The notes under the pieces are model-generated. The model was not told where the DNA came from and made no database searches. It saw only the letters and a program-made list of their open reading frames with translations. From CBDCWT01 sp965223305 (GTDB lineage Bacteria > Planctomycetota > Planctomycetia > Pirellulales > Pirellulaceae): 64,000 bases of DNA. This document shows, piece by piece, positions 34,107 through 42,225 of this stretch. The position numbers and the translations under genes were made by a program. Location of the stretch: contig CBDCWT010000074.1 in assembly GCA_965223305.1 (NCBI GenBank), positions 62,001-126,000 on the forward strand, given 5' to 3'. The stretch's first letter is position 1, and every line of letters starts with the position of its first letter.

Positions 34107-35828
34107 ATGAAGACCAATCGTAACCTGGATGCGTTCGAGAGTTGGCTAGCAACTCATCCGGAGGCGGAGCTACCCTCCGAACTTCGGGCCGAGTGCTTGG
34201 ACACGATACCGGTCCGGAAGGTAGCTCGCCGTCAACAGCCAGCTGCTCTTTCGCGCAGCGGCCTAACTCGGCTCATTGGCGGAACGCTTGCCCTGTCGGC
34301 GGCTTTGATCGCCGCCCTTTGGATCGTCCTGTCGGACAACTCGTCTGTGTTCGCGCAAGCTCTTGCCGAATCTCGTGGCGCAGCTGTGATTCACATCGTC
34401 GAGATGTTTCAAGATCCGGAGCGGCAACCGGGGAAGGTTACTTCCAATGAATGGTGGATAGCGCCTCGCAAGGGCGTGCGTCGCATTGCCAAGCGAAACG
34501 GTGAAGTCGCGTTTGAAATGGTCAGAGACAACACCACCACGTCCGTCTGGTTTCCAGAAAAGAACGAAGTCAGGATCGAACCCAGTGCCCAGCTGGAAGG
34601 TGTCGGCCAGTGGATCGTTGATCCGACGGCGGATCTGCTGTTCTTAGAAAAGAAAGCCAAGGACCAAGGTGTCCCGATCAAGACGAGTGAATCCGAACAG
34701 TCTGGTAGGCTGGTGCGACGCGTGCGCATGGATGACGTGGTTTTAGACAAATCCGACGATGCCTCCCTGATCATATCTCTTGTTGTGGAAATCGATGTGG
34801 CTACCAATCGAGTGGTGCGGCGGTGGTCCCACGAGAGGGCTTTGGGCAAGAACAGGGAAAGCTACTCTTCTTTGGATGCCACCACCGAGTTCGTTATCGA
34901 CTACCCCGATGCTGGCCAGTTTGGCGCATCTTTCTTTGAGCTTGACTATCCTGACGATGCGAGAGTGACGCGTCTTGACCTGCCCTACTTCGGCAGCTCG
35001 AGCGGCCCCGTCTCTGCCGGGGCTGTAGCCACCGCGAAGGCTGAGCGTGAGATGTTCATTGTGGCGCCGATCTCGACAAGACTTCAAGAATTGGGGAACG
35101 GTGTGGACGAAGAGGATTACGATCGAGCCACCGCGGCCGCATGGGTGCTTGTCAATGGTGACGCACTTTCGAGCGAATCGAATCTCGAGCTTGATCCGCG
35201 AGCGCTCTCAAACTGCCTGCAGCTCCTAAAACGGAGGCTACAAACTCTGCGTACCGCAGAGCAACGCAGCGTTCGTTTCAAGGTCCTTTGCCGTCCGCCG
35301 GCGTCCGGAAAACTCGCGGGGATCATGCAGCACTCGAGCTCAGCGGTGAAGTTCGGGTTGGAAGGTGTGGCGCAGAGTTGCGGGTTCACGAACTCGCTGG
35401 CGACAATCGCCATCGAGGATCAGCCGGGCTGGGACGAGATCGTTGCGAGCTTCTCCGAGGAAGGGAACGGACGGGCCAGCAGTCGCGAAGAGCCGCTTGG
35501 AGACGACTTGATTCAAGTGTTTCCCGTGACAACTGCAATCAGCCGCTTTGAATACGGTAGAGCTGACTGCGTCGTCCAAGTACTTACTCCACTGGATAGG
35601 ATCACTGCTCAACTAGCCGAGAGAACCGTAGCGTCCATGCAACGCTACGTGGCAGAACTGGGGCTATCAAACAAGCACAAGATTGCTTTTTTGATGACTG
35701 CCCCACAGCCAGGTCACACATTTACTCCCCAAGGCACGGTCTTCGACCGCAAAATTTGGAAAGAGTCGCTTGGATTTGACAAGGCGATATGGATGATGAG
35801 GATGCCAGTGGGCCCGGCCGAGGAATGA
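34107..35828 (+). CDS. Membrane-anchored putative regulator of the adjacent ECF sigma factor
   Basis: The 573-residue product has about 60 N-terminal cytoplasmic residues, one membrane helix (LIGGTLALSAALIAALWIVL) and a large extracytoplasmic part. Its position, four bases after an ECF sigma gene, and its topology are those of an anti-sigma factor. However, I do not see the CHCC zinc finger that many anti-sigma factors carry. The outer part begins with a beta-rich region like outer-membrane-lipoprotein-sorting-type proteins of planctomycetes (EWWIAPRKGVRRI ... TSVWFPEKNEVRIEP). The C-terminal 250 residues are not recognised. GGAG precedes the ATG. Confidence 0.7.
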   Translation: MKTNRNLDAFESWLATHPEAELPSELRAECLDTIPVRKVARRQQPAALSRSGLTRLIGGTLALSAALIAALWIVLSDNSSVFAQALAESRGAAVIHIVEMFQDPERQPGKVTSNEWWIAPRKGVRRIAKRNGEVAFEMVRDNTTTSVWFPEKNEVRIEPSAQLEGVGQWIVDPTADLLFLEKKAKDQGVPIKTSESEQSGRLVRRVRMDDVVLDKSDDASLIISLVVEIDVATNRVVRRWSHERALGKNRESYSSLDATTEFVIDYPDAGQFGASFFELDYPDDARVTRLDLPYFGSSSGPVSAGAVATAKAEREMFIVAPISTRLQELGNGVDEEDYDRATAAAWVLVNGDALSSESNLELDPRALSNCLQLLKRRLQTLRTAEQRSVRFKVLCRPPASGKLAGIMQHSSSAVKFGLEGVAQSCGFTNSLATIAIEDQPGWDEIVASFSEEGNGRASSREEPLGDDLIQVFPVTTAISRFEYGRADCVVQVLTPLDRITAQLAERTVASMQRYVAELGLSNKHKIAFLMTAPQPGHTFTPQGTVFDRKIWKESLGFDKAIWMMRMPVGPAEE

Positions 35829-35975
35829 ATGTGCCGGCGATCGTTTCCAGCCCCGAGAGTCGCTGATGACAAGGCGACGAGGGTCGAGGATGCCCATGGC
35901 ACCGGCCGCAGAATTCGGCCCGCAGGAGTTCCAATGTTCCGAGCATCCTATAACCAAAGAAGTGAGGATTTCGAA

Positions 35976-36830
35976 ATGCGGCAAGCAACGGGTTGGCGGA
36001 CCATCGTCGTTCATTTGACGCTCGTCGTCATCGCATCCGCTCAGTCACCGCAGAGTGGAACTACCGCGAAGCCTGACCACACCGCTCCGCCTCACATCGG
36101 GCGGCAGCTGCGGGCGAGTCGGCTGATTGACCTGACTCACTCCTTCGATCGTGGCACGATCTACTGGCCAACCGCAGCCGGATTCAAGCTGATTCGCGGG
36201 CCGGCTGGGATCACCGAGAAAGGCTACTACTACGCGGCGAATCGATTCGAAGCCGCAGAGCACGGTGGCACGCACATCGACGCGCCGATCCACTTCTTCG
36301 AAGGTCGACATACGGTCGATCAGATTCCGCTCGAGCGGTTGATTGGCGAAGCGGTGGTTATCGATGTCACAGAGTCGTGCTCCGCCGACGCCGACTACCA
36401 GGTGGACGTGGGGGATCTCCGTCGCTGGGAGATGAACCACAACCGCCAATTGGTCGACGTCATCGTGTTGCTCAAGACGGGCTTTGGACGTTATTGGGAG
36501 GACCGTGAGCGCTATCTGGGCACGGACAAGACAGGCCCCGCTGCGGTTGCCGCGCTGCACTTCCCGGGCCTCGCCCCTGCTGCCGCCCGCTGGTTGGTCG
36601 AACACCGGGCGATCAAGGCCATCGGAATTGACACCGCAAGCATCGACTACGGTCAGTCGCAGCGATTTCAAAGCCACGTGACTCTGTTTGAACACAACGT
36701 CCCAGCGCTCGAAAATGTAGCGAATCTGGGAGAACTACCCATCACAGGAGCAACCCTCCTCGCGTTGCCAATGAAAATTGGAGGCGGAAGCGGTGCCCCG
36801 CTGAGGGTCATCGCGGTGGTAGACGATTAA
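35976..36830 (+). CDS. Secreted cyclase-family (kynurenine formamidase-like) hydrolase
   Basis: The 284-residue product has a signal-like N-terminus and the cyclase/KynB fold signature HGGTHIDAPIHF, whose His and Asp residues bind a divalent metal. SRLIDLTHSFDRGTIYWP near the start and GTDTASIDYG-like GIDTASIDYG further on are typical of the family. GTGAGGATTTCGAA precedes the ATG at 35976, although an open frame extends 49 codons upstream. Export is unusual for tryptophan degradation, so the substrate may be another amide or lactone. No kynurenine-pathway gene is near. The gene stands alone, followed by a 226-bp gap. Confidence 0.85.
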   Translation: MRQATGWRTIVVHLTLVVIASAQSPQSGTTAKPDHTAPPHIGRQLRASRLIDLTHSFDRGTIYWPTAAGFKLIRGPAGITEKGYYYAANRFEAAEHGGTHIDAPIHFFEGRHTVDQIPLERLIGEAVVIDVTESCSADADYQVDVGDLRRWEMNHNRQLVDVIVLLKTGFGRYWEDRERYLGTDKTGPAAVAALHFPGLAPAAARWLVEHRAIKAIGIDTASIDYGQSQRFQSHVTLFEHNVPALENVANLGELPITGATLLALPMKIGGGSGAPLRVIAVVDD

Positions 36831-37056
36831 CCTGGATTGTTCATGTCTTTCCGGTGAAGCGTCCAGTCTGCTAGCAGCTGGCCCGTCAGAGCCCGCTGCG
36901 ATTGCACTTGTCGCTCGCCAGCTGCCTCGCTATCCTCCGCGGTCCTCGCGGTGCGCCGCACGTGTTTCTTGCCTGTGGGCAAGCCGCGCACGGGGAGGTC
37001 GTGTGGGGCGTCAGCTGCCGAGACGCTCATCGTTTCCTGCCGCAGGTTGATTTCGT

Positions 37057-37908
37057 GTGAATCCGGTGCCGTTTTTGAACCGCCAGGCCGCACCAACCAT
37101 CGCCGCCGTTTCGGGTTGGTTCGCGCTCGCAACGCTTGTCTCGCTCGGTTGCAACCGGGGGCCTTTTCTCGCACAGCAGCCGGGTTTGCCCGCCGGCCAA
37201 CCCGGCTACGTCGCTCAGCTACAGGATCTGAACCAGCGGACGTCGGCATTAGATGCGGACAATCGAGATCTCCACACCGAACTTGCCCGCTCGCAACAGC
37301 AAGTGCAAGTGTTGCAGGATGAAGTAACGTTGCTGCGCGAGCAGCTCCATGAGAAAGCGAGCGATTTGCAACAAATGCTGGCCGCCAAGGAGCAGTCGGA
37401 TGGACGTGTCCAAGCGTTGGAGGCGGCCACGCGGCACCGCGGCAGCGCCACGATTACGGCCAACAGCAGTCTCAACCGGCTCGCAGCAGCCTCCATCCCG
37501 GGACTGGAAATCCGCCGCGACGGAGATCTGCTGCGCATCGAGCTGCCGTCGGATCGGCTCTTCCGGCAGAACTCCGGCCAGCTCCTGCCCACAGCAGGGC
37601 GATGGTTGGACCAGGTGGCGTCGGCCATCCTTCAAAGCTATCCGCAGCAGATGATCGGCATCGAAGGGCACACGGACGGTTCAGCGACCGGGGTCACCAG
37701 CAATCACCAGCTGGCCTCCGCCCAAGCCGTCGCGGTGTTCAACTACTTGGCGCGACAGAGTCAGCTTCCCCAGCGACAGCTGTTCGTTGTTGCCTATGGC
37801 TCGAATCTGCCCCGGGCCTCGAATGCGACTGCCGACGGCCGTTCGCGAAACCGCCGTGTCGAGGTGGTCGTCTATCCCGAGACCGTCGACCAACGGTTCC
37901 GGTCCTAG
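37057..37908 (+). CDS. OmpA-family peptidoglycan-binding lipoprotein
   Basis: The 283-residue product starts at a GTG and has a lipobox-like LVSLGC (Cys32), a Gln-rich coiled coil (about 50-125) and a C-terminal OmpA domain. That domain is marked by IGIEGHTDGSATG, the NHQLASAQAVAVFNYLA helix and the Arg-rich SRNRRVEVVVYP end. OmpA domains bind meso-diaminopimelate in peptidoglycan, so the protein probably tethers the envelope layers. This is of interest because planctomycete cell walls were long disputed. It is convergent with hisH (26-bp gap). The gene stands alone, without Pal/Tol partners. Confidence 0.88.
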   Translation: MNPVPFLNRQAAPTIAAVSGWFALATLVSLGCNRGPFLAQQPGLPAGQPGYVAQLQDLNQRTSALDADNRDLHTELARSQQQVQVLQDEVTLLREQLHEKASDLQQMLAAKEQSDGRVQALEAATRHRGSATITANSSLNRLAAASIPGLEIRRDGDLLRIELPSDRLFRQNSGQLLPTAGRWLDQVASAILQSYPQQMIGIEGHTDGSATGVTSNHQLASAQAVAVFNYLARQSQLPQRQLFVVAYGSNLPRASNATADGRSRNRRVEVVVYPETVDQRFRS

Positions 37909-37934
37909 GTAGTCTGCCGCAGCTCAGTCTTTGC

Positions 37935-38543
37935 TCACTTCAGTCCAGCGAAGTTGGCCAGCAGCTGCAGGCCATGCGACTGACTCTTTTCCGGATGGAA
38001 TTGTGTGGCGTAAAGTCGATCGCGCCAGACCATTGCACAGAAGGGCGCCCCATACTCTGACTCGACGGCAATGACCTGCGAATCGTCGGGAACGACATGA
38101 TACGAGTGCACGAAATAGAAGTGCGTGCCGTCTTCGATCCCGTCCATGAGCGGCGGCTGGCGGACGAAGCGGGCCTCGTTCCAGCCCATGTGCGGCACTT
38201 TGAAATGGGGGGGCAGTTCAAAACGAACGACTTTGCCGGGCAGAATTCCGAGACCCTCGTGCTCGCCGTCCTCGTAGCTGATGTCAAACAGCAACTGAAG
38301 TCCCAAGCAGATGCCCAAGAACGCCTTGTTGGCGGCTACCGCCTCTCGGATCGGTGCGACGAGGTCCCGTCGCCGCAATTCGGCGATCGCGTCACGGAAA
38401 CCGCCGACACCCGGCAGCACGATCTTGTCGGCCCGTGCGAGACAGCTGGGGTCGCTGGTGATTTTCGCCTGGTGGCCCACAGATTCGAACGCCTTCTGCA
38501 CGCTACGAAGATTGCCCATCTGATAGTCGACAATTGCAATCAT
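37935..38543 (-). CDS. hisH: Imidazole glycerol phosphate synthase glutaminase subunit
   Basis: The 202-residue product is a class I glutamine amidotransferase. The oxyanion strand and nucleophile are in LGICLGLQLLF, and the catalytic His-Glu pair is in QFHPEKSQ. The N-terminus IAIVDYQMGNLRSVQKAFE and YFVHSYHVVPDD are diagnostic of HisH. It makes ammonia for HisF in histidine biosynthesis. No other his gene is in the window, so the pathway is dispersed in this genome. An upstream TTG would add three residues, but the ATG at 38543 fits the family start. Confidence 0.95.
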   Translation of the reverse strand: MIAIVDYQMGNLRSVQKAFESVGHQAKITSDPSCLARADKIVLPGVGGFRDAIAELRRRDLVAPIREAVAANKAFLGICLGLQLLFDISYEDGEHEGLGILPGKVVRFELPPHFKVPHMGWNEARFVRQPPLMDGIEDGTHFYFVHSYHVVPDDSQVIAVESEYGAPFCAMVWRDRLYATQFHPEKSQSHGLQLLANFAGLK

Positions 38544-38747
38544 CGCAACCAAAGGAGAGAGAGCCGGGTCGATGGCAGGATTTCGGTGAGGATCCGCAAG
38601 TGAGAGGCGAGCCGACGGGTTTTGGTTCGCGCCGCGTTGCGGCCATTCTAGTCGCGCCCGTGGGAGGAGGCCATCGGGACGCTGAAAAGACAGGCGGAGT
38701 CCAACGCAGTCGAGCGCTCAGGTCTTCGTCCTCCGTTGGGCGCACTC

Positions 38748-38756
38748 TGCTATACT
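38748..38756 (+). promoter_or_regulatory. Extended -10 promoter candidate for purD
   Basis: TGCTATACT is a good extended -10 element (TGnTATACT) 48 bp before the purD start codon. No clear -35 lies at the proper distance, which is compatible with an extended -10 promoter. Planctomycete promoter preferences are not assured, so this is a candidate only. Confidence 0.4.
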
Positions 38757-38803
38757 TGAGATGACCTGTCCTTCCGCCAGCCTCAATAGAGATCCAACCG
38801 GTC

Positions 38804-40114
38804 ATGAAGATCCTTGTCATCGGCAGCGGCGGGCGCGAGCATGCGTTGGCCTGGAAGATCGCCCAGAGCCCTTTGGCAGAACGCGTCTTTGTGGCGCCTG
38901 GTAACGCAGGTACGGCCGAGGATGCTGAAAACGTCGATATCTCTGTGAACGACTTCCCGCGACTGATCAAGTTCGCCCGGGAAAACGGTATCGAGCTGAC
39001 CGTTGTCGGCCCGGAGGCACCGCTTTGCGGCGGTATTGTGGACGCTTTCGAGAGCGAAAAGTTACGGGTCTTCGGGCCCAGCCGAGCAGCCGCCCAAATG
39101 GAAGGCAGCAAGGTTTTTTGCAAAAGGATTCTGCACAGTGGTGACGTACCGACGCCCGATTTTCAGGTCTTCTCGGAACCAGAGCGGGCGACGCAGTTTA
39201 TTTTCGACCGCTATCCGGAGGAGGCGGAGTCGGTCCCAGTGGTGGTCAAAGCCGACGGGTTGGCCGCGGGAAAAGGGGTCATTGTCTGTGGCACAAGAGG
39301 CGAGGCTTTGGAGGCGATCGATCGAATCGGACGACAGCGAGAATTTGGAGCGGCCGGCGACCAGATCGTGATTGAGGATCGACTAGACGGCCAAGAGGCC
39401 AGCGTGCTCGCCATCACTGACGGTCGCACGATCTTGACCTTACCTCCCGCCCAAGACCACAAACCGGCCTATGACGGTGACCGGGGACCGAATACTGGTG
39501 GTATGGGAGCCTACTGTCCCGCCCCGTTAGTCGACAGCCAACGGCTGAGCTGGATCGAAGAGCACATTTTGGTGCCCACGGTGCACGCCATGAAACGCTC
39601 GCGGCACCCTTTCCGCGGGGTGCTGTACGCAGGGTTGATGATCACTCACCAAGGCCCCAAGGTGCTGGAGTACAACGTCCGCTTCGGCGATCCGGAGTGC
39701 CAGCCGCTGTTGATGCGGTTGAAGTCGGACTTTGTCGAGGTGATGGAGGCGACTCTAGATGGACGGCTGGAAGAGTTGCCCGGCCTCGAGTGGGACCCTC
39801 GCCCGGCGGTTTGCGTCGTGATGGCCAGCGAAGGATACCCGGGTGCCTACGAACGCGGCCGGGCCATCCGGGGATTGGCGGACGCGGCAAGCATTTCCGA
39901 CGTCAAAGTGTTTCATGCAGGGACGGCCAGCTTGGATGGACAAGTCGTCACCGATGGCGGCCGTGTGTTGGGGGTCACCGCTCTAGGAGACTCCGTCTCG
40001 GCCGCCAAGCGTCAGGCCTACGCCGCCGTGAAGTGTATCCGCTGGGAAGGGGCCTGGTGCCGCAAAGACATTTCGGACAAAGCGCTCGATGAGGGGCTGG
40101 TTGAGCGGGACTGA
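38804..40114 (+). CDS. purD: Phosphoribosylamine-glycine ligase (GAR synthetase)
   Basis: The 436-residue product is a full-length ATP-grasp enzyme of purine biosynthesis. The N-terminus KILVIGSGGREHALAWK, the NAGTAED segment, VVKADGLAAGKGV, the GPNTGGMGAYCP loop and NVRFGDPECQ are all characteristic. It joins 5-phosphoribosylamine and glycine with ATP in the cytoplasm. It is divergent from hisH. The only other purine or histidine gene nearby is hisH, so no operon is implied. Confidence 0.97.
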   Translation: MKILVIGSGGREHALAWKIAQSPLAERVFVAPGNAGTAEDAENVDISVNDFPRLIKFARENGIELTVVGPEAPLCGGIVDAFESEKLRVFGPSRAAAQMEGSKVFCKRILHSGDVPTPDFQVFSEPERATQFIFDRYPEEAESVPVVVKADGLAAGKGVIVCGTRGEALEAIDRIGRQREFGAAGDQIVIEDRLDGQEASVLAITDGRTILTLPPAQDHKPAYDGDRGPNTGGMGAYCPAPLVDSQRLSWIEEHILVPTVHAMKRSRHPFRGVLYAGLMITHQGPKVLEYNVRFGDPECQPLLMRLKSDFVEVMEATLDGRLEELPGLEWDPRPAVCVVMASEGYPGAYERGRAIRGLADAASISDVKVFHAGTASLDGQVVTDGGRVLGVTALGDSVSAAKRQAYAAVKCIRWEGAWCRKDISDKALDEGLVERD

Positions 40115-40422
40115 AAGGCCAAAAGTGAAAGGGCTGTAGGAACGCGCGGAGATCGTGCAGCTTTGAGTTAGTACGTCTTTCCTCACTCTCCCCTCGGGGA
40201 GAGTCGGCCTGAAGGGCCGGAGAGGGGGAGCACTCGCCGGGCGCTACGCGTCGGTTTCGCTGAGGAACCGTGGGCTAACGCCCAGCGGCTGATTGGGAGC
40301 GTAGCCGAACTCGCCAGAGTTTGGTGGATTGCCGCCCTCCCCGGACGCTATCGCGTCCGACCCTCCCGCGCGCGGGAGGGTGAAGCCGATGCGCAAAGCT
40401 GCACGACCTTCTTGATGTCCTT
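40115..40422. repeat. Convergent intergenic block packed with palindromic repeats
   Basis: No gene is seen between purD and the convergent prepilin peptidase gene. TCGTGCAGCTTTG at 40153-40165 is the exact reverse complement of 40394-40406, framing a 254-bp block. Inside are a REP-like CTCCCCTCGGGGAGAG hairpin (from 40188), half a family A repeat (40266-40294), half a family B repeat (40301-40334), a hairpin CGGACGC-TATC-GCGTCCG (40342-40359) and a perfect 20-bp palindrome (40361-40380). These stems could also stop transcription from both sides. Confidence 0.75.
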
Positions 40423-41700
40423 TCAGGATATGCCCTGGCGGATCGCTTTCATCAGCGTGAGCAGCGCCCAGCTGAGGGCGATGCAAAAAGCGACCAAAGC
40501 AGGTACGAGCCACCCCATCGAAAAGATCGCACGGGCGTAGTGTTCCCAAATCCACGCCCAACGCAGGATCAGATACAAGGCGGCCAGACAGAGATAAGGT
40601 CCAAAGGCGATATCTTTGCGTCCAGTCAGCGTCCATCGAGCAACCGCGATCAGCAAACCGGCAGCGGGAGCCAAGAAGAAGGCCATCAAGGTTGCTTGCC
40701 ATCCCAGAAAGGCGCCGATCATCGACATCAGCGTGACGTCTCCGAAACCCATCGCCTCCTGGCCCAACGCCTGCGTGCCGACGATTCGAAAAGCCCAAAC
40801 TGTCGCACCGCCAACGACCATGCCCACCACTGCTGAGAGCAGACTTTGCCAGGCGTCACCGCCAGCCAGCCAGCCGATGGTGATGCCGCCGCTTCCCAAT
40901 ACCGCGGTCACCACCATCAGTCCACTGGTGCGTCGGCGGAGGCTTGCCCAAAAGTACTTCACCGCCCGCAACCATCCCCGCCGCGTCGTCCAGGTCCAAG
41001 GCAGCACCGCCACCCACCAGGCCAGGAAACCGGCCACGCCCAGTAGCAATCCCCACGGTCCGTCCAGCTTCGTCGGCCAGTCCGGGATGCCCGTCGCCGA
41101 TGCCAAATGCAGCGGCACCACTTCGTCGCCGGCCAGCGTCGGAACCGTCACCAGGGGCCGAGATGCGGGCAACAACGCCGCCAGCAGCAGCCCAGCACAC
41201 GCGCCCGGCAACACGATCGCGTCGGGGATCGTCTGCTCGTCGAAGTCAATAAACGTCGCGACCAGCATCAATGAGATCAAGATCAGATGAGCGAAGTACT
41301 GGCAATGCAATGTGGCCGGGAGCGGAGGAGCGAAACCGGCGTACCCGGCGACGGCGTGTTGCTCGACTTCGTACCAGTAGAGAAGCGCGAAGCCGAGGCC
41401 CGTGGCCAACTCCAACAGCATCGGGCGCACCCAGAACAACCGGCCGTGAACCACCGTTTCACGCCGTAGGAACCACCAACCGATGACCGGCAGTCGATCG
41501 TACCACTGTCGAGCAGCTGCCTCTGCTGGGGGTTCCGACCAAGGGCCGATCGAGCGCTTTCGCCACGCCAGCCGGTAAATTCCTCGGTTAATTTGGCTGC
41601 CCACCAGCAGTCCGAGCAGAAATAGCAGTCCGAGTCGCAGCGGCAGGGGAAGGATCACGGGCAGCCGTCGGGAGAAGAGGTGGGTTGTCTCAGCAAGCAT
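40423..41700 (-). CDS. Prepilin peptidase (A24 family) without the cysteine motif
   Basis: The 425-residue polytopic protein shows the two catalytic aspartates of type IV prepilin peptidases, in TFIDFDEQTIPD and AMGFGDVTLMSMIGAFLG. The N-terminal cytoplasmic loop has DRLPVIGWWFLRRE, as in other family members, but lacks the two CxxC pairs that often bind zinc there. The enzyme cleaves and usually methylates prepilin-like leader peptides at the inner membrane. No pilin or secretion gene is nearby. The start overlaps the 3' end of aroK by 46 bp. A long extra stretch (about 190-260) separates the two catalytic halves. Confidence 0.88.
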   Translation of the reverse strand: MLAETTHLFSRRLPVILPLPLRLGLLFLLGLLVGSQINRGIYRLAWRKRSIGPWSEPPAEAAARQWYDRLPVIGWWFLRRETVVHGRLFWVRPMLLELATGLGFALLYWYEVEQHAVAGYAGFAPPLPATLHCQYFAHLILISLMLVATFIDFDEQTIPDAIVLPGACAGLLLAALLPASRPLVTVPTLAGDEVVPLHLASATGIPDWPTKLDGPWGLLLGVAGFLAWWVAVLPWTWTTRRGWLRAVKYFWASLRRRTSGLMVVTAVLGSGGITIGWLAGGDAWQSLLSAVVGMVVGGATVWAFRIVGTQALGQEAMGFGDVTLMSMIGAFLGWQATLMAFFLAPAAGLLIAVARWTLTGRKDIAFGPYLCLAALYLILRWAWIWEHYARAIFSMGWLVPALVAFCIALSWALLTLMKAIRQGIS

Positions 41701-42194
41701 ACTATCTCTGCCGCAACTTGATCAGCCGTCTTGCCCTCGGTCGACACGATGTGATCGGCAGCAGCCCGGTACAGAGGCTCGCGCTCGCGTAAGATCGCTT
41801 CGATCTCACTCAGCCCACCGTCCGCGGTCAGATCGGGGCGCTGCGAACGGGTGATCGGATCTCCTGAAATCCGCGCGTCGAGCGTTTTGGCGTTGGCGGT
41901 CAACCACACGACGACCGCGCTGCGGATCGCTTCACGGTTTGCCGCAGAGAGGATCGCGCCACCCCCCAATGCCACCACACCTGCCGGACCACGCATCAGT
42001 TCCGCCACCGCGCGCTCCTCGTGGGCGCGAAAGCCGGCTTCTCCGTCCGCGGCAAAGATCTCCTTGATCGACCGTCCCGCTCGACGCTCGACCTCGGCGT
42101 CGGCATCCCACCAAGGAACTTGCCAGCGCTGCGACAGCAACCGGGCGACCGTCGTCTTGCCCGTCCCGCGGTAACCAATCAACGTCAAACGCAT
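41655..42194 (-). CDS. aroK: Shikimate kinase
   Basis: The 179-residue product has the P-loop GYRGTGKTTVAR, the shikimate-binding WWDADAEVERRAGRSI segment, the glycine-rich VALGGGAIL loop and the lid RSQRPDLT. It phosphorylates shikimate with ATP in aromatic amino acid synthesis. It lies directly downstream of aroDE (31-bp gap), so three consecutive steps of the pathway are encoded together. The last 15 codons overlap the start of the prepilin peptidase gene in another frame. Confidence 0.95.
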   Translation of the reverse strand: MRLTLIGYRGTGKTTVARLLSQRWQVPWWDADAEVERRAGRSIKEIFAADGEAGFRAHEERAVAELMRGPAGVVALGGGAILSAANREAIRSAVVVWLTANAKTLDARISGDPITRSQRPDLTADGGLSEIEAILREREPLYRAAADHIVSTEGKTADQVAAEIVCLLRQPTSSPDGCP

Positions 42195-42225
42195 CGCAGC
42201 GCTTCCTCCGTTCCCTCGGCTCTCA

